A stretch of DNA of 64,000 nt, from contig NZ_CP022529.1 in NCBI RefSeq assembly GCF_002237595.1, forward strand, positions 4,494,001 to 4,558,000, read 5' to 3'. Positions 44,249-51,560 of this stretch are shown one piece after another. The stretch's first letter is position 1. Each line of letters starts with the position of its first letter. Made by a program: the position numbers and the translations under genes. This stretch comes from Labrenzia sp. VG12. GTDB taxonomy: Bacteria > Pseudomonadota > Alphaproteobacteria > Rhizobiales > Stappiaceae. The notes beneath the pieces are model-generated. The model had not been told where the DNA came from. It saw only the letters and a list, made by a program, of their open reading frames with translations, and did no database searches.

Positions 44249-46081
44249 ATGTCGAATTTGAACGCGCTGCTTGATGCGGCCAATCAGCATCTGGAAAACG
44301 GGTCGATCGAGGACGCGGAAGAGCTTTGCCGGCAGGCCCTCAGCCGCGCGCCCAGCTCCATTCGCGCGCTCAAGACCTATGGCAGATGCCAGATCGCGAC
44401 CGGCGATCTGGAGGCCGCGATCAAGAGTTTCGAATTTGTGCTGCAGATGGATCCGCAAGATGCCTCGGCCAGTTACAATCTCGCTCTGGCGCATAATGCG
44501 CAGGGCAATCTCGACCTTGCCTGCGTCAACTTCGAACGGGCGCTGAGCCTTGACCCGGAAAACCCGACCTTTCACGAGGCCATGGCAACGGTGCATGCCT
44601 TCAAGGGCGAGATCGAGGATTCCCTGCGCCATCTTCTGATCGCCCAGGAGCTGAAACCGGACGACCCGAACGTGATGTCCAATCTGGGGTCCGTACTGGC
44701 GCAGATCGGCGCCTACTACGATGCCCGCAGATATTTCGAACAGGTGCTGGCGCTTCAGCCCGAAAACGGCCCCGTGGCCATTCAGCTGGCGCATATTCTC
44801 CAGGAACAGGGCGATACGGGAAGGGCTCTGGAGCTGACGGAAGCACTTTACCTGAAACGGCCCCGGGAACCGATGGTGCTGTCGGCCTTTGCGCGTTCTC
44901 TTGCGCTGGTCGGGGAGCTGGACCGGGCGGCGGATCTCCTGGACCTCGCGCTCAAGATTGCCCCCGACATGGTCAATGCGCTCGAGGAATACGCCCTGGT
45001 GTCGGCCTATCGCGGCGACCCGGACCGCGGGCTCGCCAAACTGGCGGCGCTCCTGAAAACGCAGAAGGACAATCCGCATCTCTGCCTCTTGCTGGCCACC
45101 GCGATGTCGCGGGCCGGCAAACACGCCGAAAGCGTGACGCTGGCACAGCCGGCGCTCAAGGACATCACAACCGGCGCCAATGGTCTGGCCCTGGTCCGGC
45201 AGGGCCTGTTTCATCAGGGCAAGTTTGCCGAGGCACGCGAGTTGGCTGCTCAGGTCGGGCTTGGCACCGCCGGTCTGAACGGTGGCCTGGCCGGTGCGCT
45301 TGAAAAGGTGATCATCCCGCTGGAAACCAAGCCGCTGGAGGCCATCCTGTTTGCGCGGTTCCTGTCCGGGGCTGGTGAGACCGGGGACGCAGCCGAGCGG
45401 ATTGTCTATGCGCATGAACCTCTTGTTCCGCTGCTGCAACGCATGGATCTCGGCTTCCGTCTGGAGCCCCTTGAGGGCAAGAGCCTCTTTGAAATTGCGG
45501 AAACCGGCAACGCCTGTTTCATGGCCAGTTTTTCCGCAAGGCCGGAAGTTGCGGATTATGATCCGGCCGGTTTCAGGCCCTATCTGAAAACGGATCCGCG
45601 TGCCGATGACTTCTGGCGAGGGTCGCTGGCGCCATTGAAGGGACCGCTGGTTGGTGTCACCTGGGGGAAACACGCTCCGGCGCCCCTGCTGCACCATGTG
45701 CAAGCCGGCCTGGCGGACTGGCCAGGTGCGGTGCTCAGCCTGATGTGGGACGACCAGCGGGCTGAGCTGGAGGGCAACAGGAAAATCATTGATGCCGGTG
45801 CGCATCTGAAATCGCTGGAGATGCTGGTCGATCTTGTCGGTAAACTTGATCTTGTGGTTGGGCCAGACGGTCTCGTGACCCATATAGCCGGCGCGCTTGG
45901 TATCCCGACCATCGTTTTGGCCACACCTGACAAGCAATGGTACTGGTATGCACCGGAAGGCCGCTCACACTGGTATCCTTCCGTGCAGGTGCTTGAGCGG
46001 CCCTGGGCGGAACCGATGGAGCACTTCACCCAGAGGCTTTCGAACAAGCTTGCGGAAATGACCGGTGTTCAGGCCGCCTGA
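44249..46081 (+). CDS. TPR protein with a C-terminal glycosyltransferase 9-like domain
   Basis: A 610-residue cytoplasmic protein. Residues 1 to about 330 are tetratricopeptide repeats (LDAANQHLENGSIEDAEELCRQAL, then FEFVLQMDPQDASASYNLALAHNAQG and so on, 34-residue periodicity). Residues about 440-600 resemble the nucleotide-binding half of heptosyltransferase-like proteins: LVGVTWGKHAPAPLLHH, then LVVGPDGLVTHIAGALGIPTIVL and WYWYAPEGRSHWYPSVQVL. In other bacteria TPR plus this domain occurs in proteins of uncertain function, some glycosylating proteins. It starts 77 bases after the DUF3540 gene. Being last in the accessory operon, it might modify or assemble the spike components; this is only a suggestion. 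Confidence 0.75.
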   Translation: MSNLNALLDAANQHLENGSIEDAEELCRQALSRAPSSIRALKTYGRCQIATGDLEAAIKSFEFVLQMDPQDASASYNLALAHNAQGNLDLACVNFERALSLDPENPTFHEAMATVHAFKGEIEDSLRHLLIAQELKPDDPNVMSNLGSVLAQIGAYYDARRYFEQVLALQPENGPVAIQLAHILQEQGDTGRALELTEALYLKRPREPMVLSAFARSLALVGELDRAADLLDLALKIAPDMVNALEEYALVSAYRGDPDRGLAKLAALLKTQKDNPHLCLLLATAMSRAGKHAESVTLAQPALKDITTGANGLALVRQGLFHQGKFAEARELAAQVGLGTAGLNGGLAGALEKVIIPLETKPLEAILFARFLSGAGETGDAAERIVYAHEPLVPLLQRMDLGFRLEPLEGKSLFEIAETGNACFMASFSARPEVADYDPAGFRPYLKTDPRADDFWRGSLAPLKGPLVGVTWGKHAPAPLLHHVQAGLADWPGAVLSLMWDDQRAELEGNRKIIDAGAHLKSLEMLVDLVGKLDLVVGPDGLVTHIAGALGIPTIVLATPDKQWYWYAPEGRSHWYPSVQVLERPWAEPMEHFTQRLSNKLAEMTGVQAA

Positions 46082-46326
46082 GATTTCCTGGCCGGCCTGA
46101 GCGTGACGCAACGTCCCGGGCGACCGCTGCCAGATAAATTCCCTAAACCGCACGCCGCTGTCTTATCGGACCATCAACAAACATGTGGTACCGTTAGGAA
46201 ATCGCGGCACGTCAGACGGGTGCCCGGAAAGGCAAACAGCCAGTGTTGTCGCCGGTTGCCGTTGAATAAGGGTGGCAGTGATTCGCAGGCAGGAGACGAA
46301 GTGACTTTCGAACCGGAACGCATACG

Positions 46327-46710
46327 ATGAAAAAATTCGTTCCCTATGTGGTGATCACCGCTGTGTTTCTGATTGCGCTGGTTTTTCTCCAGTTCCGCGA
46401 CCGGTCCTATCTGGACGATCTTGCGCGCGCCGCCAATCCGCCACCCGCGCCCTCCCGGGTCATTCTGCCACCGCCTCAGCAAGCGCAGGGGCCGCTGCTC
46501 TATGTCAGCGGCAACCGTGTCGCGTTCAGGACGGGCCCAGATCTGCAGCAAAGCGTGATCGACCGGTTCGACCGCGGCAGAACCGTTCGGCAGACCGAGG
46601 TGGAAGGGGGCTGGGTGCATGCCCGAGATGTCGACACGGGCCGCATGGGCTGGATCTCCAGCAGATATCTGACGCAGACCAATCCACTGCAAACCACCGT
46701 CTCGAATTGA
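46327..46710 (+). CDS. Membrane-anchored bacterial SH3-domain protein
   Basis: A 127-residue protein with one N-terminal membrane segment (FVPYVVITAVFLIALVFLQF, residues about 4-23), a short charged helix, a Pro-rich linker (PPPAPSRVILPPPQQAQGP), and a C-terminal SH3_3-type domain (VSGNRVAFRTGPDLQQSVIDR, VEGGWVHARDVDTGRMGWISSRYL). The domain would be in the periplasm and such domains often bind peptidoglycan peptides. Upstream lies a gap of 245 bases, so it may open a short operon with the coiled-coil and MinD-like genes. A role in local cell-wall anchoring for the secretion apparatus is inferred. Confidence 0.8.
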   Translation: MKKFVPYVVITAVFLIALVFLQFRDRSYLDDLARAANPPPAPSRVILPPPQQAQGPLLYVSGNRVAFRTGPDLQQSVIDRFDRGRTVRQTEVEGGWVHARDVDTGRMGWISSRYLTQTNPLQTTVSN

Positions 46711-46809
46711 AGGATCTTAGTTGACAGCTGATGCATTTCCCTTGGCTTACAGACACAAATTGCTTGGGGACCGGAAAGTGGCGTGTTTAATGGCATGGGG
46801 AGGCCGGAA

Positions 46810-47229
46810 ATGAGTTCACCCGACACGATGAAGCCCGCCCTGGCCAGTCTGGCGCGGACCTGCGAAGCGATTGCCAACGGCCGTTTCGATGATGTCGAAG
46901 ATCTTTTCCAGGTGATCACGGATACATCCGTGGAAGAGGATATCCGGGCCCTGGCGGAGACCTTCTCCGGGATGGTGGTGCAGGTGGAAGCCAGGGAGTT
47001 TCACTCCAGTCAGCTGATTGCCGAACTGACTGAAACCAAGCGCCAGCTCGAGGCCGCCGAAGCCAAACTGCGCAAGGAAAACGCGGAGCTGAAAACCCGG
47101 CTGGACAAGTTCGAAGTCACGTATGACGAGGAACAGGCTCGCCAGGAGATTGAAGAGGTCAGCGATACGGACTATTTCCGATCCCTGCAATCGCGTGCCA
47201 AGGATCTCAGATCCCGCTACAAGTCCTGA
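46810..47229 (+). CDS. Small coiled-coil protein
   Basis: A 139-residue protein I cannot assign to a family. Residues about 1-60 are helical with an acidic patch (GRFDDVEDLFQVITDTSVEEDIRAL). Residues about 70-110 form a strong coiled coil (LIAELTETKRQLEAAEAKLRKENAELKTRL), and the C terminus is helical and basic (SLQSRAKDLRSRYKS). The ATG at 46810 is chosen because GGGGAGG lies six bases upstream; earlier in-frame ATGs at 46783 and 46795 have poorer sites. It precedes the MinD-like gene by 29 bases. Partners of MinD/ParA ATPases are often small coiled-coil or helical proteins, so it may be the adaptor of that ATPase. Confidence 0.7.
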   Translation: MSSPDTMKPALASLARTCEAIANGRFDDVEDLFQVITDTSVEEDIRALAETFSGMVVQVEAREFHSSQLIAELTETKRQLEAAEAKLRKENAELKTRLDKFEVTYDEEQARQEIEEVSDTDYFRSLQSRAKDLRSRYKS

Positions 47230-47258
47230 CCCGCTGACCTGACGAGCCGAGATATTCC

Positions 47259-48032
47259 GTGACAAAAATCATCTCCACCCACTCCTATCGCGGCGGCACC
47301 GGCAAATCCAATGTCACCGCGAATCTGGCTTCGGCGCTGGCGCTGCGCGGCCACCGGGTCGGCATTGTCGACACCGATATCCAGTCGCCCGGCATCCACA
47401 CGCTGTTCAAGGTTGACCTCAACACTGTCAGCCAGACCCTGAACAATTATCTCTGGGGCCATTGCAAGGTTGGCGACACGGCACTCGACGTGACCGCGAA
47501 TGTGGTCGATGCATCGGGACAGTCGATGGTGCCGGAAAACGGCAAGGTCTTCCTGGTGCCGTCTTCCATCAAGACCGGTGAAATTGCCCGGATCCTGAAG
47601 GAAAAATACGATGTCGAGGACCTGAACCGCGGCTTTATCGATCTGTGCCAGGAACTGGAACTGGATTATCTTCTGATTGACACCCATCCGGGCGTCAACG
47701 AGGAGACGCTGCTGTCGATTGCCATTTCAGACACGCTGCTTCTGATCCTGAGACCGGATATCCAGGACTACCAGGGCACGGCGGTGACCTTGGAGCTGGC
47801 GCGCAAGCTGGAAGTGCCGCAATTGTTCCTGGTGGTCAACAAGGCGCTGGAAACCTTCGACTTCACCGAGCTGGCCCAGCGGATCTTCTCCAACTACCGG
47901 ACGCCTGTGGCAGCTGTCCTGCCCTTGTCGACGGACCTCATCCAGATCGGCAGCACCGGCCTGATCCGCACGCTGCAGCCTGAGCACAGTTTCACCCTGG
48001 CGATTGAATCGATTGTCGATTCGATCGAGTGA
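47259..48032 (+). CDS. MinD/ParA-family ATPase
   Basis: A 257-residue deviant Walker ATPase. The P loop is YRGGTGKSNVTANLA (residues about 10-24) with the signature N-terminal Lys replaced by Arg in the KGG position (RGGTGKS); switch I and II are VGIVDTDIQSPGIH and YLLIDTHPGVN. LFLVVNKAL is the later strand. The C terminus lacks an obvious amphipathic membrane-targeting helix of true MinD. It starts with GTG. Such ATPases place large assemblies in cells by forming gradients with a partner. Located in a T6SS region beside a coiled-coil protein, it may set the location or number of T6SS machines; no other chromosome-partition genes are nearby. Confidence 0.85.
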   Translation: MTKIISTHSYRGGTGKSNVTANLASALALRGHRVGIVDTDIQSPGIHTLFKVDLNTVSQTLNNYLWGHCKVGDTALDVTANVVDASGQSMVPENGKVFLVPSSIKTGEIARILKEKYDVEDLNRGFIDLCQELELDYLLIDTHPGVNEETLLSIAISDTLLLILRPDIQDYQGTAVTLELARKLEVPQLFLVVNKALETFDFTELAQRIFSNYRTPVAAVLPLSTDLIQIGSTGLIRTLQPEHSFTLAIESIVDSIE

Positions 48033-48086
48033 GTTTGGCGGCGCCGCAGTGCGCACCATGTCTTCTCAATCAGCCACCCATTCGAC

Positions 48087-48190
48087 GTCATCCTGAGGAA
48101 GCGCGTCAGCGCTGTCTCGAAGGATACGCCACTTGCGCCTGTGCAAGGCCTAGCCTTTGAGGCGGACCTGGCGGCCCTCCTGAGGATGAC
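48087..48190. repeat. Dispersed intergenic palindromic repeat, copy 2
   Basis: Outer arms GTCATCCTGAGGA (48087-48099) and TCCTGAGGATGAC (48178-48190) are complementary except at one central base. The left half, TCATCCTGAGGAAGCGC followed by AGCGCTGTCTCGAAGGA, is nearly identical to copy 1 at 23706-23812. It lies in the gap between the convergent MinD-like and kinase genes. Confidence 0.75.
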
Positions 48191-48249
48191 GCATTGAAAA
48201 AGTGCGTTTGTTCGGAATTTGCTTCAAAAGGCGCTTGAGGCAACGCGCC

Positions 48250-49785
48250 CTAACCCGCGTCTTCGAACAGGCCCGACAGGAATGCGTCGACGCTCTCAAG
48301 ACGGTTTGAACGCTCGAAGTCGAGCGCCTTCCTGACCGTCTCCCAGCCTTGCTGCTCCAGTCCTTCGATGGGCTCGGGCTTGAGGCCGTCGCGTGCGGCC
48401 TGGTCGATCGGCTGGGACTGAAACGGATGCCGGCCGGTCAGCACCTGATAGGCAATGCAGCCCAAGGCGAAGATGTCGTCGCGCGGGTCGCGTTCGGCGC
48501 GCTGAAACTGTTCCGGGCTGGCATAGGCGGCCGTCAGACTGTCCTGGATCGGATGATCGGAACTGGCGCTGGCGGCAGCCGCAAGACCAAAATCCAGGAG
48601 CTTGATCGTACCGTCCGACAGAAGGTAGATGTTGCCCGGTTTCAGATCCGAATGCACCACGCCCCGGCTGTGCGCATAGCTGAGCCCGGCGCAGGTGCCT
48701 TTCAGGACGCGGGCACATTCCCCGGGCGAAAGCGGCTGGCCCATTGTCTGGCCGAGGCGCCGGTCGAGGCCGACCCCCTTCAAGAGCTCCATGACGATGA
48801 AGACATCGGCCTTGTCCCGGTCGAAATCATAGACAGTGGTGATGTTGGGATGGGCGAGTGCCTGCGACTTGCGCGCTTCCGCCTCCAGAAGCCGAAGGGC
48901 TTCGGAGTCGTTCTGGAAACTCTCGTTCAGCAGCTTCACGGCCACATAGGGCTGATCGTGCCCGGCTTCCAGGCGACGGCGGTCGACGGCGGAATAGACA
49001 TAACCCATGCCGCCACGCCCGATTTCCGCATCGAGAATGAAGCGGTCCCGAAGGATGGAGCCGACACCTGCGCGCTTGGTATGCGGCGAGGACAGCTTGT
49101 TGAGATCAAGCCCGTCCCGCTGCCCGCCGCCGGAGACCTTGCGGGCATCGGACCGGAACCGTGCACTTTTGAAATCGGTCAGGAACTTGTCCAGCTTGCC
49201 GCTCTCGGCATCGTGGCCGGGGGTGTCCGAATTGTCCGTCCGCCGGCTGCGATAATCGGTATAGCCGGAGACAAGCGAGGTCAGGATTGCGTCATCAACC
49301 TTGCCCTGGGTGTCGTCGACGGGTCCGGCCACCGGCTGCTCGAGAAAAGGCAGCGGCGGCAGGTTGGGAGATTGGGCGGAGATGGCATCCGGCGGCGTTT
49401 CAACAGCAACCGCTGCGTCCGGTGCCTGGCCGTCGGAACCTGCCCAGGCAGGCTGGAGGGCATGCGGCAGCGTCGGTTCTTCGAACTCTTCGGTATCTTC
49501 CCCGGCTTCGGCACTCAGGCGACCGGGCTCTGTCGGATCGGGATCCACCTCGCCCGCGTCGTCAGCCTGCGGCAGGTCCCTGGCGTCAGGCAGTTGAGCC
49601 AGCAGGATCTGGCCGAGATCCGGAGGCAGCCGGCCGGCCTCGACGAAGTCGTGGATGGTCTGGCGCGCAGCCAGCGCTGAATTGCCGGACGTCTGGGCCT
49701 CTGCGCGCAGATCCTTGGACAACTTGTCATAGGACAGCCGTCCCGACACGAAGTCGGTGATCAGTGCATGCGCGGCAGCGGACAT
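48250..49785 (-). CDS. Hanks-type serine/threonine protein kinase (PpkA-like, first copy)
   Basis: A 511-residue kinase. Residues about 1-235 are a regulatory, largely disordered N-terminal part with a helical start (ALITDFVSGRLSYDKLSKDL). The catalytic domain runs from about 240 to 505: glycine loop IGRGGMGYVY, ATP Lys in VAVKLLNE, catalytic loop VVHSDLKPGNIYLL, DFGLA, and the APE-like YASPEQF. In the catalytic loop the usual Arg before Asp is Ser (HSD), so it is a non-RD kinase. There is no membrane helix. It follows the sigma54 activator gene on the same strand. It likely works in the threonine-phosphorylation control of the T6SS. The ATG at 49785 is taken; a TTG four codons earlier is also possible. 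Confidence 0.85.
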   Translation of the reverse strand: MSAAAHALITDFVSGRLSYDKLSKDLRAEAQTSGNSALAARQTIHDFVEAGRLPPDLGQILLAQLPDARDLPQADDAGEVDPDPTEPGRLSAEAGEDTEEFEEPTLPHALQPAWAGSDGQAPDAAVAVETPPDAISAQSPNLPPLPFLEQPVAGPVDDTQGKVDDAILTSLVSGYTDYRSRRTDNSDTPGHDAESGKLDKFLTDFKSARFRSDARKVSGGGQRDGLDLNKLSSPHTKRAGVGSILRDRFILDAEIGRGGMGYVYSAVDRRRLEAGHDQPYVAVKLLNESFQNDSEALRLLEAEARKSQALAHPNITTVYDFDRDKADVFIVMELLKGVGLDRRLGQTMGQPLSPGECARVLKGTCAGLSYAHSRGVVHSDLKPGNIYLLSDGTIKLLDFGLAAAASASSDHPIQDSLTAAYASPEQFQRAERDPRDDIFALGCIAYQVLTGRHPFQSQPIDQAARDGLKPEPIEGLEQQGWETVRKALDFERSNRLESVDAFLSGLFEDAG

Positions 49786-49849
49786 TTCGGTCGGCAAGTC
49801 TGCGGGGCCCTTGTTCCTCAGCCGGCGGCCTTGTCAGCCCTCGATCGGA

Positions 49850-51475
49850 TCAGGGGCGGTCCATGCCGTCGGGCCGTGTGATATTGTACCGGTTGAGTTT
49901 ATCTATAATGGTCCGGCGACTAACATTCAGTATGCGCGCTGCATTTGTTTTGTTCCAGTTGGCTTCGCGCATTTTTGCTTCGATCACCATCGCCTCATAT
50001 AGACCAACAATGGTCTTCAGGTCGCCTTCCGGGATCAGCGAGGGCATCCGGTTGCTCGGGTCGTGCTGCGCGCCGGCAATTTCCGGCGGCAGGTGGTCGA
50101 GTTCGATCGGATAGCCGTCTTCCGCCATCAGGCGCGCCCGATCCAGGATGTTCTTGAGTTCCCGGACATTGCCCGGATAGCCCCAGCACATCAGCGCGTC
50201 GAGCGCGTCGGATGCCAGCACCGGCACCTGTTGCCCCGACTTCTCAGCGGCCGCACGCAGGAAAAAGTCGATCAGAAGCGGAATGTCGGACGGACGTTCG
50301 CGCAGAGGGGGCAGGTTGATCGGAAAAACGTTCAGCCGGTAGAACAGATCCTGGCGAAACTCGCCGGCAGAGATCTTTTCTTCCAAGTTGATGTTGGTCG
50401 CCCCTACAATGCGTACGTCGACCTTCTCGGTCTTGGTCGAGCCGACACGCCGGACCTCGCCTTCCTGCAGCAGGCGCAGAACCTTGGCCTGCAAGGCCAA
50501 CGGCATGTCGCCGATCTCGTCCAGGAACAGTGTGCCGCCATTGGCCTCATGCGCGAGGCCGAGCTTGGTGGTGTTGGCACCGGTGAAGGCACCTTTCACA
50601 TGGCCGAAAAGTTCGCTCTCCAGAAGCGCTTCCGGCAGGGCCGCACAGTTCTGAACCACAAAGGGCTTGTTGGCGCGATCGCTCGACATGTGAATGAACG
50701 CCGCCATCATTTCCTTGCCGGTTCCGGTCTCGCCGCGCACGAGAATCGGAACATTCGACCAGGCTGCCTTGCCGACCAGCTTGATGGCGTGTTCGATCGG
50801 CGGACTTTCGCCGATCAGCCCCTTCGGCCGCTGCGCAATGGCTTCCTTTTTCGGCTGGCTTTTGCGGATCTGTTTTGGCAGTTCCGCAAGATGCCGGTCG
50901 AACTGGCGCTTCAGGCGGACATTGTCCTCATAGAGACGGGCGTTCCACATATACTGAGCGACCAGTCCGGCGAGGGTTTGCAATTCGACAACCGTTTCCT
51001 CGGAAAGCGCGGCAATGGCTTTTTGCGACGCGCCCGGATTGATGATCTGCAGGATGCCGATGGTGCGATTGGACTGGATCGTCAGCGGCAGGATAACCAG
51101 CGCCCGTGTGGTCAGCCCGCCATACTTGTCTTCTTCCCGAACCCGCTCGAAATCGTAGCCGATCACCTTGTCGATATCGCCGAAATTGAGCGTGGTACCG
51201 GTCGAGACCACAAACGCCGCGGGCTCTTTCAGGTTGGGTAACATGTCGGCGCCGTAAAGCACGACCTGTTTGCCGGCCGGCATCGCCTTGATGTAGCCCC
51301 GGTGACGGGAACAGGCGCGGTGAAGCGTCTGGCCGAACGTGTCCAGCATGAAGATGGACGCTTCCTCGGCGCCGGTCAGATTGAGGGCAGCCTCAATGAC
51401 CTGGTCCATCACCGCCTCAACCTTGGCACCCGCCGTCATGGCTTTTGCCAGTTCTATCAAATCGCCCAAAATCAT
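49850..51475 (-). CDS. Sigma54-dependent transcriptional activator with GAF domain
   Basis: A 541-residue bacterial enhancer-binding protein. Residues about 20-190 are a GAF sensor (VVELQTLAGLVAQYMWNARLYEDNVRLK closes it). The AAA+ domain spans about 220-455: Walker A VRGETGTGKEMM, the sigma54-contact loop GAFTGA in HVKGAFTGANTTKLG, Walker B GGTLFLDEIGDMPL, and arginine finger region DLFYRLNVFPINLPPLRERPSD. A Fis-type helix-turn-helix ends the protein (NWNKTNAARILNVSRRTIIDKL). Genes of this type in T6SS loci activate hcp and other operons with RpoN. A consensus sigma54 promoter stands before hcp in this window. The GAF domain suggests a small-molecule signal of unknown nature. Confidence 0.92.
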   Translation of the reverse strand: MILGDLIELAKAMTAGAKVEAVMDQVIEAALNLTGAEEASIFMLDTFGQTLHRACSRHRGYIKAMPAGKQVVLYGADMLPNLKEPAAFVVSTGTTLNFGDIDKVIGYDFERVREEDKYGGLTTRALVILPLTIQSNRTIGILQIINPGASQKAIAALSEETVVELQTLAGLVAQYMWNARLYEDNVRLKRQFDRHLAELPKQIRKSQPKKEAIAQRPKGLIGESPPIEHAIKLVGKAAWSNVPILVRGETGTGKEMMAAFIHMSSDRANKPFVVQNCAALPEALLESELFGHVKGAFTGANTTKLGLAHEANGGTLFLDEIGDMPLALQAKVLRLLQEGEVRRVGSTKTEKVDVRIVGATNINLEEKISAGEFRQDLFYRLNVFPINLPPLRERPSDIPLLIDFFLRAAAEKSGQQVPVLASDALDALMCWGYPGNVRELKNILDRARLMAEDGYPIELDHLPPEIAGAQHDPSNRMPSLIPEGDLKTIVGLYEAMVIEAKMREANWNKTNAARILNVSRRTIIDKLNRYNITRPDGMDRP

Positions 51476-51560
51476 AGCGTCCGCACCCGTCTTTGTTGGA
51501 CGTCACTTGGAGGCCGGCCGGCTGGTATGCCGGACAAACCGCGATTGTGCCCTGCGCTGA

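Noticed and set aside
44207..45937. Open minus-strand frame of 576 codons
   Set aside because: It is antisense to the TPR protein, whose 34-residue repeats are unmistakable.
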